A DNA stretch of 64,000 nucleotides. Origin: Bradyrhizobium erythrophlei (GTDB lineage: Bacteria; Pseudomonadota; Alphaproteobacteria; Rhizobiales; Xanthobacteraceae). The notes beneath the pieces are model-generated. The model did not search any database and was not told the DNA's origin. It saw only the letters and a program-made list of their open reading frames with translations. The stretch lies in the NCBI GenBank assembly GCA_900129675.1, contig FSRD01000001.1, forward strand, positions 3,647,501 to 3,711,500, given 5' to 3'. Below, piece after piece: positions 27,975-37,323 of the stretch (the stretch's first letter is position 1; every line of letters starts with the position of its first letter). Position numbers and translations under genes: made by a program.

Positions 27975-30821
27975 TTAAGTCAGCGCTTCAGTAATGGCGG
28001 CGTCCAGTGCGGCGAGCGCCGGCCCCAGGCTGCCCTTGAGATGGACGCGAAGCGCACGCCGGCCGCGCTCGGTGAGCACGTCGAAATCGCCGCGCGCCTG
28101 CGCCGCCTTGATGATGCCGAAGCTTGCCTTCTGGCCCGGCACCGGCAGATCCTCGGCGTCGTCGGCGGTGATCTGCAGGAACACGCCGCTGTTGGGGCCG
28201 CCCTTGTAGGCCTGGCCGGTCGAGTGCAGGAACCGCGGCCCGAATTCGGCGCAGGTCGCGACATGGCGCTTGTCGCGCACCGCAAGCCGCATCTTCTGCA
28301 GCGCGTCGATGAAGGCCTTGTCGCGCTCGATATAGGCCAGCAACGCGACATAGTCGCCGCTGCCCGAGCGCGACAGATGCGCTTTGATCCAGGAGCCGAG
28401 ATCGCCGTCGGCGCCGGCCTTGCGCAGCGCCGCCGCGTTGGCCTCGTCGGTATAGATATCGGCTTCTGCCGTGGCTATCACCGGCTGCTCCGCCGGCAAC
28501 GCGCCTGATTTCTCGAACGCGCCGGTCAACTCCCGCGTCTTGATCTTGGCGGCTTCGACGTCGGGCTGGTTGAACGGATTGATGCCGAGAACGGCGCCGG
28601 CCACCGCGGTCGCCATCTCGAACCGGAAAAATTCCTGGCCGATGTGGTCGATCGACTTCATGACAATGCGGACGACGGGGTGTCCGGCGGCCTCCAGCGC
28701 GGCGAGCTTGTCGTCATGCGCTGTGTCATCTTCGCCCTCGGTGCGCAGGTCGATGAAGAAGCGGTCGTTGCCGTAGAGGGGGGGATCGCCGAGCGTCTCG
28801 CCGTCGATCGGAATCAGGCCCTTGCCGTCCTTGCCGGTCGATTCCGCGATCAGCTGTTCGGCCCAAGCGCCGAAATCGGCGATTTTCTTCGACGACGAGA
28901 TGGTGACCTTGTCGCGGCCGTCGAGACCGGCGAGGCCGAGCGCAAGCCCGAGCTGCACGCCGGGATTTTCATGCGGCGGCACGTCGGCGCCGCAGGAGCG
29001 CACCATGGCAAGCGTGTGCCTGATCAGGGTCCCGGTATCGATGCCGGCGGCGGCCGCGGGCACCAGGCCGAACGGCGACAGCACGGAGTAACGCCCGCCG
29101 ATCGTGGGATCGCCATGGAAGATGCGCGCAAAGCCTTGTTTGGTTGCGACCTTCTCCAGCGAAGAACCGGGATCGGTCACCGCGATGAAGCGATGCCCGG
29201 CCTTGTCGGTCCCGATCGCCCTGGAGACGCGATCGAAGAAATAATCCTTCATCGCGTTCGGCTCGGTGGTGCCGCCGGATTTGCTGGAGACGATGAACAG
29301 GGTTTTGGAAATATCGATGGCCGCCTCCATCGCGCGCACCTGCGCCGGATCGGTGGAGTCGAGCACGTGCAATTTCGGAAAGCCCGATTTCTTCGCAAAG
29401 GTTTCCGCCAGCACTTCGGGACCGAGGCTCGAGCCCCCCATGCCGAGCACCACCGCGTCGGTAAACTTCTGTCCCTTCACGCGCTGGGCGAAATCCTGGT
29501 AGTCGGCAACGTCGGCTGCGGCGGCGCTATGCAGCCAGCCGAGCCATTTGTTTTCATCGTCATTGGTCCAGACCGATTTGTCCTGCTGCCAAAGCCTGCG
29601 GATCCTGGCCGACGCGCGCCAGTCCTCGGTGCTGTTCTCGACCGCCTTTGCGATGCCGGGGCCGAGCGCCAGCTTCTGGTGATCGATGCCGCCGCCGAGC
29701 GACGCGGCCCGCTTGTGCGCGACCGCGCCATACAGCTTGTCGGCGGCATCGGCGAATTGCTTGACGCCGTCCTTGACCAGTTCCGCCGTGATCGCGTCGA
29801 GCGAGACGCCGGATTTTTCCAGCTCTTCGAGTACGTGACGCGCGTCCTCGATATTCTCTTCCAGGCTGTCGCGCGGCCTGCCGTGATCGCGGAATGCGTC
29901 CAGCGTGGCCGGCGGCACGGTGTTGATGGTGTTGGGACCGATCAGTTCCTCGACATAGAGCACATCGCTGTACGCCTTGTTCTTGGTGCCGGTGGAAGCC
30001 CACAGCAGCCGCTGCGGCTTTGCGCCCTTGGCTTTGAGCCTGTCCCAGCGCGCGCCCGAAAACAGCCGCTTGTAGTCCTGGTAGGCGAGCTTTGCATTCG
30101 CGATCGCGACCTTGCCCTTCAGCGCAGCCAGCCGTTCTTTCTCGCTCGGATCGTTCGCCTTGGCGATCTTCTCGTCGAGCTGCTTGTCGACGGCGCTATC
30201 GATGCGGCTGACGAAGAAGCTGGCGACGCTGGCGACGTGAGAGGGATCGCCGCCCTTGGCGACGTATTTTTCCAGACCCTTGAGATAGGCCTCCGCGACC
30301 TCGCGATAGACCTTCTGCGCAAACAGCAGCGTGATGTTGATGCTGATGCCTTCGCCGATCAGTTGTTCGATCGCGGGCAGGCCCTCCGGCGTCGCCGGCA
30401 CCTTCACCATCAAATTCCTGCGTTTGACGTCCTTCCAGAGCCGCTCGGCTTCCGCGATGGTGCCTTTGGTGTCCATCGCCAGATACGGCGACACTTCGAG
30501 GCTGACGAAACCGTCGTCGCCGTCCAATCGGTCATAGACCGGGCGCAGCACGTCGGCGGCGTGCTGGATGTCCTCGACCGCGAGGTGCTCGAACAGGTCG
30601 GCGACCGGGCGATCGCCCTTTTTTAAGGCATTGCCGATCGCGCCGTCATATTCGTCCGAACTGCCGATCGCTTTTTCGAAGATCGACGGGTTCGAGGTGA
30701 CGCCTTTGACGCCATCGGTGTCGATCAGCTGCTTGAGGTCGCCTTTGGCGACGAAGCCACGGGCCAAAAAATCCAGCCAGACTGCCTGGCCGTGGTTTTC
30801 GAGTGCTTTGACGGGATTCAT
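27975..30821 (-). CDS. tal-pgi: Bifunctional transaldolase / glucose-6-phosphate isomerase
   Basis: This 948-residue protein fuses two enzymes. Residues 1-370 are a transaldolase (GVTSNPSIFEKAI start; Schiff-base lysine in LMVKVPATPEG). Residues about 390-948 are a phosphoglucose isomerase-like module (GMGGSSLGPEV, VSSKSGGTTEPNAMKDYF and the FGAWAEQLIAESTGK motif). Similar fusions are known in several alphaproteobacteria and some other bacteria. The fusion joins the non-oxidative pentose phosphate reactions to hexose-phosphate recycling. It is the first gene of the operon, and the 275 bases upstream must carry the promoter. Confidence 0.95.
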   Translation of the reverse strand: MNPVKALENHGQAVWLDFLARGFVAKGDLKQLIDTDGVKGVTSNPSIFEKAIGSSDEYDGAIGNALKKGDRPVADLFEHLAVEDIQHAADVLRPVYDRLDGDDGFVSLEVSPYLAMDTKGTIAEAERLWKDVKRRNLMVKVPATPEGLPAIEQLIGEGISINITLLFAQKVYREVAEAYLKGLEKYVAKGGDPSHVASVASFFVSRIDSAVDKQLDEKIAKANDPSEKERLAALKGKVAIANAKLAYQDYKRLFSGARWDRLKAKGAKPQRLLWASTGTKNKAYSDVLYVEELIGPNTINTVPPATLDAFRDHGRPRDSLEENIEDARHVLEELEKSGVSLDAITAELVKDGVKQFADAADKLYGAVAHKRAASLGGGIDHQKLALGPGIAKAVENSTEDWRASARIRRLWQQDKSVWTNDDENKWLGWLHSAAAADVADYQDFAQRVKGQKFTDAVVLGMGGSSLGPEVLAETFAKKSGFPKLHVLDSTDPAQVRAMEAAIDISKTLFIVSSKSGGTTEPNAMKDYFFDRVSRAIGTDKAGHRFIAVTDPGSSLEKVATKQGFARIFHGDPTIGGRYSVLSPFGLVPAAAAGIDTGTLIRHTLAMVRSCGADVPPHENPGVQLGLALGLAGLDGRDKVTISSSKKIADFGAWAEQLIAESTGKDGKGLIPIDGETLGDPPLYGNDRFFIDLRTEGEDDTAHDDKLAALEAAGHPVVRIVMKSIDHIGQEFFRFEMATAVAGAVLGINPFNQPDVEAAKIKTRELTGAFEKSGALPAEQPVIATAEADIYTDEANAAALRKAGADGDLGSWIKAHLSRSGSGDYVALLAYIERDKAFIDALQKMRLAVRDKRHVATCAEFGPRFLHSTGQAYKGGPNSGVFLQITADDAEDLPVPGQKASFGIIKAAQARGDFDVLTERGRRALRVHLKGSLGPALAALDAAITEALT

Positions 30822-31096
30822 GGTGCCTGTTCTGTTCGATCTGGTCGTTTTCTCGGGTTCCCGACAGCTTTCGGGCGGGAGGCCGGAATGTCAACAATTG
30901 GTTGGCGGGGCTGCCGGGCGGAAAATGCTTATCGCGAGGGGGATAACGCCGTTCACGTCAGTTCGATCCCCTGGATTTGATCCCATGGAATCGCTGCAAT
31001 CTTTGCACAATTTTGTGACGACAGCCGTGGTTAGTGGCGGCGGTCCCGCCTCAGGGGTCTCAGATAGAGGTAACCCTGCGATTGCGATCGTCTGCT

Positions 31097-32152
31097 TCAG
31101 CGCAGGCTGGCGTTGATCTTGTCCAGCGCGGCGGAACCCGGGCACAGCGCCGCCTCGTCGAGCCTATTGAGCGGCGTCGCGACGGTGTCGAGACGATCGT
31201 GCAAGTCGTTTGCTTCGGGGTCGATGTGAAGCAGGCCGGTCACGATCTGGCCCTTGGCGGCGTGCTTTTGCAGGAACGTCATCGCCGCCAGGCGGTCATG
31301 CACGTCATAATCGGCGTCGATCTTGCGCAGCGCCAGCCGCGTGCCGTCGTGCTGTTCGACCACTTGCACCGTGCCCGGCGCGTAATCGACGGTGATCGGG
31401 TCCCGGCCGGTGATGACGTCGAGGCGGTTCACCGCGTCGTTGTGCTCCCGCACATAGTCAAAGCTCTTGGTCGAACCGCTGTGGTTGTTGAAGGCGATGC
31501 AGGGGCTGATCACGTCGATGAAGGCAGCACCCTTGTGTTCAATGGCGGCGGCGATCAGCGGCACCAGCTGGGACTTGTCGCCGGAAAAACTTCGCGCCAC
31601 GAAAGTCGCGCCGAGCTGCAGCGCGATCGCCACCAGGTCGATGGCGTTGTCGGTGTTGGTCACGCCCTTTTTCGACTTCGAGCCGCGGTCGGCGGTGGCC
31701 GAGAACTGGCCCTTGGTCAGGCCGTAGACGCCGTTGTTCTCGACAATATAGGTCATGTTGACGCCGCGCCGGATCGAATGCGCGAACTGACCGAAGCCGA
31801 TCGAGGCGCTGTCGCCGTCGCCGGAGACGCCGAGATAGATCAGGTCGCGGTTGGCAAGGTTGGCGCCGGTCAGGACCGACGGCATCCGGCCATGCACCGA
31901 GTTGAAGCCGTGCGAATTGCCGAGGAAATAGTCCGGCGTTTTCGAGGAGCAGCCGATGCCGGAAATCTTGGCGACGCGATGCGGCTCAATCGACAGCTCG
32001 AAACAGGCCTCGATGATCGAGGCGGTGATCGAGTCGTGGCCGCAGCCGGCGCACAGCGTCGAAATCTTGCCCTCGTAATCGCGGTGGGTGAAGCCGAGCT
32101 CGTTCCTGGGCAGGCCGGGATGGCTGAATTTCGGTTTTGCAATGTAGGTCAT
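31097..32152 (-). CDS. korB: 2-oxoacid:acceptor oxidoreductase, beta subunit
   Basis: This 351-residue subunit holds the thiamine diphosphate site (GDGDSASIGFGQ about residues 111-122 with the downstream NN) and four cysteines, C34, C37, C68 and C218, at positions expected for the proximal 4Fe-4S cluster of 2-oxoacid:ferredoxin oxidoreductases. The family decarboxylates 2-oxoacids to acyl-CoA and passes electrons to ferredoxin. The substrate is probably 2-oxoglutarate by resemblance to KorAB of aerobes such as Mycobacterium, but it cannot be fixed from sequence. The start overlaps the korA stop by four bases. It is the last gene of a three-gene operon. Confidence 0.9.
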   Translation of the reverse strand: MTYIAKPKFSHPGLPRNELGFTHRDYEGKISTLCAGCGHDSITASIIEACFELSIEPHRVAKISGIGCSSKTPDYFLGNSHGFNSVHGRMPSVLTGANLANRDLIYLGVSGDGDSASIGFGQFAHSIRRGVNMTYIVENNGVYGLTKGQFSATADRGSKSKKGVTNTDNAIDLVAIALQLGATFVARSFSGDKSQLVPLIAAAIEHKGAAFIDVISPCIAFNNHSGSTKSFDYVREHNDAVNRLDVITGRDPITVDYAPGTVQVVEQHDGTRLALRKIDADYDVHDRLAAMTFLQKHAAKGQIVTGLLHIDPEANDLHDRLDTVATPLNRLDEAALCPGSAALDKINASLR

Positions 32153-33996
32153 GACACGGCCTTGCGCAGAGGGGTGACCTTGAGATGGTCCTGATGGTCG
32201 CCGATGGCGCCGGCGATGAACCGCGCGGTGATCGGCGTGCCGTCATAGTGCAGGATCGGAATCAGCCGGACCGGATCGATGCCGTTTTCGTTGACGATCA
32301 AGGAGCGCAGCTGGGCGTCGCGGTTCTGCTCGACCACGTAGACGAAGTCGTGATCGGCAATGAAGCTCGCCACGCTGGAGTGGAACGGGAAGGCGCGGAT
32401 GCGCAGGCGGTCGAGCTGGTGCCCGCGCGCTTCCAACAGCCCGATCGCCTCGTCCATCGCCGGCGAGGTCGAGCCGAAATAGATCACGCCATATTTGGTC
32501 GGCTTGGCGGCGTTGGCCTGCAACGGCCGCGGCACCATGTCCTGCGCGGTCTCGAACTTGCGCACCAGCCGCTGCATGTTGTCGGCGTAAACCGCGCCTT
32601 CCTCGGAATAGCGCGCGTAACGGTCGCGCGAGGTGCCGCGGGTGAAGAACGAACCCTTGGTCGGGTGCGTGCCCGGATAGGTGCGGTAGGGAATGCCGTC
32701 GCCGTCGACGTCGAGGTAGCGGCCGAAGTCGCGGCCGTCGTCGAGCATCTCCGCGGTCATCACCTTGCCGCGGTCATATTGCCTTGCGTCGTCCCACTTC
32801 AGCGGGCGGCAGAGCCGGTGGTTCATGCCGATGTCGAGATCGAGCATCACGAAGATCATGGTCTGCAGCCGCTCGGCGAGGTCGAACGATTGCGCCGCGA
32901 ATTCGAAGGCTTCGGCCGGATCTTCCGGGAACAGCAGGATGTGCTTGGTGTCGCCATGGGACGCATAGGCGCAGGCGATGATGTCGCATTGCTGGGTGCG
33001 CGTCGGCATGCCGGTCGAGGGCCCGGCGCGCTGGATGTTCATAATCACGGCGGGGATCTCGGCAAAATACGACAAGCCGATGAATTCGGTCATCAGCGAG
33101 ACGCCCGGTCCTGATGTCGCAGTGAAGGCGCGAGCGCCGTTCCAGGCCGCGCCGATCACGATGCCGATGGACGCGAGTTCATCCTCGCCTTGCACGATGG
33201 CATATTTCGCTTTTCCGGTCGCCGGATCGTGGCGGTATTTCTTGCAGTGGCTGGTGAAGGCTTCCGCCACCGACGACGAGGGCGTGATCGGATACCAGGC
33301 GCACACGGTCGCGCCGCCATAGACGGCGCCAAGCGCGGCCGCGCTGTTGCCTTCGATGAAGATGCGGTCGCCGACCTTGTCGGACTTCTTGACGCGGAGC
33401 CCAATCGGGCATTTCAGGTTCTGCAGCGCCCAGTCGCGGCCGAGATGCAGCGCGTGAACGTTGGAGGACAGGAGCTTTTCCTTGCCCTTGTATTGTTCGG
33501 CGATCAGTTGCTCGACCAGCTTCGGGTCCATGTCGAGCAGCGCGCAGAGCGCGCCGAGATAGATGATGTTCTTGAACAGCTGGCGCTGGCGCGGATCGGT
33601 GTAGGTCGAGTTGGTGATCGCGGTCAGCGGCACGCCGATCACGGTGATATCCGCGCGAAACTTCGACGACGGCATCGGCTTGGTCGAATCGTAGAACAGA
33701 TAGCCGCCGGGCTCGATCGAGGCGACGTCCTTGTCCCAGGTCTGCGGATTCATCGCCACCATCATGTCGACGCCGCCTCGGGCGCCGAGATGGCCTTCCT
33801 CGGTGACGCGCACCTCGTACCAGGTCGGCAGGCCCTGGATGTTGGAGGGGAAGATGTTGCGTGGGCTGACCGGCACGCCGTGGCGCAGGATCGAACGCGC
33901 GAACAGCTCGTTGGCGCTGGCCGAACCCGAACCGTTGACGTTGGCGAAGCGGACGACGAAGTCGTTTACGCTGCTGATCGGGCTTTGGACTGGCAT
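32149..33996 (-). CDS. korA: 2-oxoacid:acceptor oxidoreductase, alpha (gamma-alpha fused) subunit
   Basis: This 615-residue protein combines the gamma domain (residues about 15-200, FANVNGSGSASANELFA and HLGARGGVDMMVAMNPQ) with the alpha/pyrimidine-binding domain (about 225-600, with the GNSAAALGAVYGGATVCAWYPITPSS motif and TATSGPGVSLMTEF). This is the usual architecture of two-subunit OFORs. The ATG at 33996 is chosen because homology starts there; the frame extends upstream only as a shadow of the reductase gene. It overlaps the end of the reductase by 31 bases, which shows tight translational coupling. Confidence 0.9.
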   Translation of the reverse strand: MPVQSPISSVNDFVVRFANVNGSGSASANELFARSILRHGVPVSPRNIFPSNIQGLPTWYEVRVTEEGHLGARGGVDMMVAMNPQTWDKDVASIEPGGYLFYDSTKPMPSSKFRADITVIGVPLTAITNSTYTDPRQRQLFKNIIYLGALCALLDMDPKLVEQLIAEQYKGKEKLLSSNVHALHLGRDWALQNLKCPIGLRVKKSDKVGDRIFIEGNSAAALGAVYGGATVCAWYPITPSSSVAEAFTSHCKKYRHDPATGKAKYAIVQGEDELASIGIVIGAAWNGARAFTATSGPGVSLMTEFIGLSYFAEIPAVIMNIQRAGPSTGMPTRTQQCDIIACAYASHGDTKHILLFPEDPAEAFEFAAQSFDLAERLQTMIFVMLDLDIGMNHRLCRPLKWDDARQYDRGKVMTAEMLDDGRDFGRYLDVDGDGIPYRTYPGTHPTKGSFFTRGTSRDRYARYSEEGAVYADNMQRLVRKFETAQDMVPRPLQANAAKPTKYGVIYFGSTSPAMDEAIGLLEARGHQLDRLRIRAFPFHSSVASFIADHDFVYVVEQNRDAQLRSLIVNENGIDPVRLIPILHYDGTPITARFIAGAIGDHQDHLKVTPLRKAVS

Positions 33997-35765
33997 GTTG
34001 ATCCCGCGTGAGTCATATCGATGAGGTACTTTTGCATGTCCCAGGCGCCGGTCGGGCAGCGCTCGGCACAGAGGCCGCAGTGCAGGCAGACGTCTTCGTC
34101 CTTGACCATCACGCGCCCGGTCTTGAGCCCGTCGGCGACGTAGAGCGCCTGGTCGTGATGCGGCGAGGGCGCCTTCAGCCGCTCCCGCAAATCCGCTTCC
34201 TCGCCATTCTCTGTAAACGTGATGCAATCCATCGGGCAGATGTCGACGCAGGCATCGCATTCGATGCAGGCGGGCGCGCTGAACACGGTCTGGATATCGC
34301 AATTCAGGCAGCGCTGCGCTTCGCCGAGCGCGAGCTTGACGTCATAGCCGAGCTCGACCTCGGTGCGGATATCCTTCAGCGCGATCACCTTGTCGCGGTG
34401 CGGCACCTTGTAGCGCTTGTCGCCGGAGACATCGTTGTCATAGCTCCACTCGTGAATGCCCATCTTCTGCGACGAGACATGCACTTCGGGAAGCGGACGC
34501 TCGGTGATGTCTTCGCCGGAGAGCAGTTTGTGGATCGACAGCGCGGCGTCATGGCCGTGCGCCACCGCCCAGATGATGTTCTTGGGGCCGAACGCGGCGT
34601 CGCCGCCGAAGAACACTTTTGGATTGGTCGAGCCGAAGGTTGTTGGATCGACCTGCGGCATGTTCCATTTGTCGAACTCGATGCCGCAATCGCGCTCGAT
34701 CCAGGGGAAGGCGTTCTCCTGGCCGACGGCGACCAGCACGTCGTCGCAGGGAATCGTCTGGTCGGGTTCGCCCGACGGCACCAGATTGCGCCGGCCCTTG
34801 GCGTCGTATTCCGCCTTCACCTTCTGGAAGGTGACGCCGGTGAGCTTGCCGCCGTCATGGGTGAAGGCGACCGGCACCATGAAATTGAGGATCGGAATAT
34901 CCTCGTGAAGCGCGTCTTCCTTTTCCCAGGGGCTCGCCTTCATTTCCTCGAAGCCGGAACGCACGATCACCTTGACGTCCTCGCCGCCGAGGCGGCGCGC
35001 GGTGCGGCAGCAATCCATCGCGGTGTTGCCGCCGCCAAGCACGATCACGCGCCTGCCGATCTTGCTGACGTGCTCGAACGAGACCGAAGCCAGCCACTCG
35101 ATGCCGATGTGGACATTGGCCGCCGCTTCCTTGCGGCCGGGGATATCGAGCTCACGGCCGCGCGGCGCGCCGGAGCCGACGAAGATCGCGTCGTAGTTTT
35201 CCGCCAACAGCTTCTTCAGGCTGTCGATGCGATGGCCGCCCCTGAACTCGATGCCGAGGTTGAGGATGTAATCGGTTTCCTCGTCGATCACCGAATCCGG
35301 CAGCCGGAATTTCGGAATCTGGGTCCGCATCATGCCGCCCGCCTTGGGGTCGGAATCGAACACGGTGCAGTGATAGCCGAGCGGGGCGAGATCGCGCGCC
35401 ACCGTCAGCGAGGCGGGGCCGCCGCCGACGATCGCGATGCGCTTGCCGTTCTTGGCCAGCGGCCTCGGCATGCGATGCTTGACGTCGTCCTTGAAGTCGG
35501 CCGCGACGCGCTTCAGGCGGCAGATCGCAACCGGGGTTTCCTCGACGCGGCCGCGGCGGCATGCCGGCTCGCAGGGTCGATCGCAGGTGCGTCCCAGGAT
35601 TCCGGGAAACACATTCGATTTCCAATTGATCATATAGGCGTCGCTATAACGCCCCTCGGCAATCAAACGGATGTATTCGGGAACTGGCGTGTGAGCGGGG
35701 CAGGCCCATTGGCAATCGACCACTTTGTGAAAGTAGTCCGGCGCCGAGATATCAGTCGGTTTCAT
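33966..35765 (-). CDS. FAD-dependent NAD(P)H oxidoreductase with ferredoxin domain (GltD-like)
   Basis: This 599-residue protein has an N-terminal helical Fe-S domain (CQWACPAHTPVPEYI and CDRPCEPACRRG, residues about 18-75), a dinucleotide-binding FAD site (IAIVGGGPASLTVARDL, about residue 110), a second NAD(P)H site (VIVLGGGNTAMDCCRTARRLG), and a C-terminal ferredoxin-like region with two clusters (CIECDACVDICP and CLHCGLCAERCP). The layout is like glutamate synthase small subunit or NfnB fused to a 2x4Fe-4S ferredoxin. As first gene of the operon with korA and korB, it most likely carries electrons between the OFOR and NAD(P)H. The direction of flow is not visible in the sequence. Confidence 0.88.
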   Translation of the reverse strand: MKPTDISAPDYFHKVVDCQWACPAHTPVPEYIRLIAEGRYSDAYMINWKSNVFPGILGRTCDRPCEPACRRGRVEETPVAICRLKRVAADFKDDVKHRMPRPLAKNGKRIAIVGGGPASLTVARDLAPLGYHCTVFDSDPKAGGMMRTQIPKFRLPDSVIDEETDYILNLGIEFRGGHRIDSLKKLLAENYDAIFVGSGAPRGRELDIPGRKEAAANVHIGIEWLASVSFEHVSKIGRRVIVLGGGNTAMDCCRTARRLGGEDVKVIVRSGFEEMKASPWEKEDALHEDIPILNFMVPVAFTHDGGKLTGVTFQKVKAEYDAKGRRNLVPSGEPDQTIPCDDVLVAVGQENAFPWIERDCGIEFDKWNMPQVDPTTFGSTNPKVFFGGDAAFGPKNIIWAVAHGHDAALSIHKLLSGEDITERPLPEVHVSSQKMGIHEWSYDNDVSGDKRYKVPHRDKVIALKDIRTEVELGYDVKLALGEAQRCLNCDIQTVFSAPACIECDACVDICPMDCITFTENGEEADLRERLKAPSPHHDQALYVADGLKTGRVMVKDEDVCLHCGLCAERCPTGAWDMQKYLIDMTHAGSTCQSKARSAA

Positions 35766-36130
35766 TCCTACCTTGTCCGCGTGAACACCAGGAACAGCGC
35801 GGCCTTATTTTGCCTGCGAACGCTCAGTGGCGTTCTTGTGGTTTTTGAATTGGATCATAGGCTTATCTTATTAGAGCCATTCCAGACGCTGCACAAAGGC
35901 AATTTTGCGCGATCTCCAGCTTTCAACCGCATGACCGGCTTGAGGTTAATGTCATCATACGCGATGCGGCAGTGCAGCATGTGCGTTGCAGTTTGCAGAT
36001 CGACGCCGTCGGACCCGACAGGTATCCTTTGCTTGCTAAAAGGATTCCTTGATCCCAGCTTAAGGCGTTCCGTTAATGGCCCCTTCACCGGCGGCGGCCA
36101 GCATCGCCAACGTTCGCAGTTCCAATGGGA
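35766..36130. other. Intergenic region upstream of the 2-oxoacid oxidoreductase operon
   Basis: These 365 bases are clearly less GC-rich than their surroundings and have no convincing gene. They must hold the promoter of the minus-strand operon starting at 35765. A partial palindrome at 35870-35886 is listed separately. No terminator or repeat of the dispersed families is seen. Confidence 0.5.
35870..35886. promoter_or_regulatory. Possible Irr/ICE-like site
   Basis: The 17-base stretch ATTAGAGCCATTCCAGA matches the rhizobial iron control element (TTTAGAAC-two bases-TTCTAAA) at 11 of 15 specified positions. It lies about 105 bases upstream of the reductase start, and the operon encodes many iron-sulfur clusters, so iron regulation would make sense. 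The match is imperfect and could be chance. Confidence 0.25.
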
Positions 36131-36590
36131 ATGTTGAGCTCCATGCTGCCAAACGCCCGTCAAACGCCGCGCGTTGAAGCGCTCGATCTGTTGCGCCTCG
36201 TCGCGGTGTTGGGTGTTGTCTTGTACCACTTCGGCTTCTAGGGGCCGGGCTCTAACGGGATACCTGCCATTCCCTGGCTGATGCCGGTTGCGAAATACGG
36301 CTTTCTCGGCGTGCCTGCCTTCTTCGTGATCAGCGGTTTCGTGATTGCCTATTCGGCGGAGGGCAGGACGGCGGTCGGCTTCGCCATCGCCCGCTTCAGC
36401 CGCCTCTATCCCAACTTCGTCTTCTGCATGACGCTGACATTTCTGGCGCTGCTGGTGTGGGGACCGCCGCACTTCGAGGCGACCCCGTCGCAGTGGTTCG
36501 CCAATTTGTTCATCCACGGCGGCGGCGCTTGGTCAGCCCTACATGGATGCGGCCTACCGGCGCAGCGTTGGACCAGGGAATTCTTGACGG
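36131..36590 (+). pseudogene. Acyltransferase 3 family, N-terminal remnant
   Basis: From ATG 36131 or 36143 the frame reads as the start of a membrane acyltransferase (pattern RVEALDLLRLVAVLGVVLYHFGF) but meets an in-frame TAG at 36239. The same frame continues with GFLGVPAFFVISGFVIAYSAEGR and SRLYPNFVFC, the expected next segments. Near 36530 the reading shifts frame: QPYMDAAY, which normally leads into the WSL motif, is in a different frame and soon hits a stop. About two thirds of a normal 350-400-residue protein is missing. The gene is therefore broken by a nonsense codon, a frameshift and a 3' truncation. Intact members O-acylate cell-surface sugars. Confidence 0.85.
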
Positions 36591-36658
36591 GCCGTGCCGT
36601 CCGGTTTGGATGCTCTTCGAGGCCGCACGCGCCGGTTAGGTCCTAAAGTTTCAACTCT

Positions 36659-37312
36659 CTAAAGATCGCTTTTCGCGATATCCCACATCAGATTGTAGAC
36701 GCCGCTCGAGACCGTCTCGGCCTTGAATGCGGCGAAACGCGCCGCGGCAGCCGGGACCGCATTCACGTCCGTGGCATCGATCAGCACGAACCAGTCGCCG
36801 GCGCCGGGATTGGGCGCCGAGGGATCGTCGGTGATCGGCTTCGACAGAAGAGGATCGCTCTCGATCAGGTGCATGGAGATGATCCCGTCGAGCTTTGCCG
36901 GATCAAGCTGATCCCGCAGCGCCGCGCGCAGTTTTTCTGCGCTGCCCGCGACCGGGCGAAGGCGGATGATGCCGAGCGCCGCGCCACGGCCCGTTCCGCG
37001 GCTAATCGTAATGCGCGCCACCGCGCGGATCATGTTCTTGAAGCGGGAGATGTTGGCCTTCGACCAGGCGGTTTGGTTGGCGAGCGCGGTGCGATAGGCC
37101 GGGCTGTCCAGCACCTCGAAGGTCGCGGTCGAATACAGGCTGAGATATTTCGGTTTTCCGTCATGGGCGACATAGCGCCGGGCTTCGAGAAAGCCATCGA
37201 TGGCGACGCGTTCCTCGAGATGTTCGCGGTCGTACCAGCGGTTGAATTCGGCTTCGTCTGATACGCCGATATCCATCGACGTCAGCAGCATGCCTTTTCC
37301 GGCCAGCGGCAT
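36659..37312 (-). CDS. Hypothetical protein, dimeric alpha/beta-barrel-like
   Basis: I do not recognise a named family for this 217-residue cytoplasmic protein. The N-terminal half (DEAEFNRWYDREHLEERVAI, then GFLEARRYVAHDGKPKYLSLYS) has the pattern of EthD/DUF4286-like ferredoxin-fold domains, in which the W-Y-x-x-E-H segment often lines an active site. The second half (IIRLRPVAGSAEKLRAAL and WFVLIDATDVNAVPAAAARF) looks like a repeat of the same fold. It lies 11 bases after the peptidase gene and is the last gene of the extended pqq operon. Nothing shows whether it takes part in PQQ metabolism. Confidence 0.75.
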   Translation of the reverse strand: MPLAGKGMLLTSMDIGVSDEAEFNRWYDREHLEERVAIDGFLEARRYVAHDGKPKYLSLYSTATFEVLDSPAYRTALANQTAWSKANISRFKNMIRAVARITISRGTGRGAALGIIRLRPVAGSAEKLRAALRDQLDPAKLDGIISMHLIESDPLLSKPITDDPSAPNPGAGDWFVLIDATDVNAVPAAAARFAAFKAETVSSGVYNLMWDIAKSDL

Positions 37313-37323
37313 TTATGAAATCC

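Noticed and set aside
28644..30626. A 660-codon plus-strand frame opposite tal-pgi
   Set aside because: Its composition is that of a reverse-strand shadow, and the minus strand encodes a complete bifunctional enzyme.
34008..36137. A 709-codon plus-strand frame opposite the flavoprotein gene
   Set aside because: The opposite strand has an unmistakable Fe-S flavoprotein with correct cofactor motifs; the plus frame has none.
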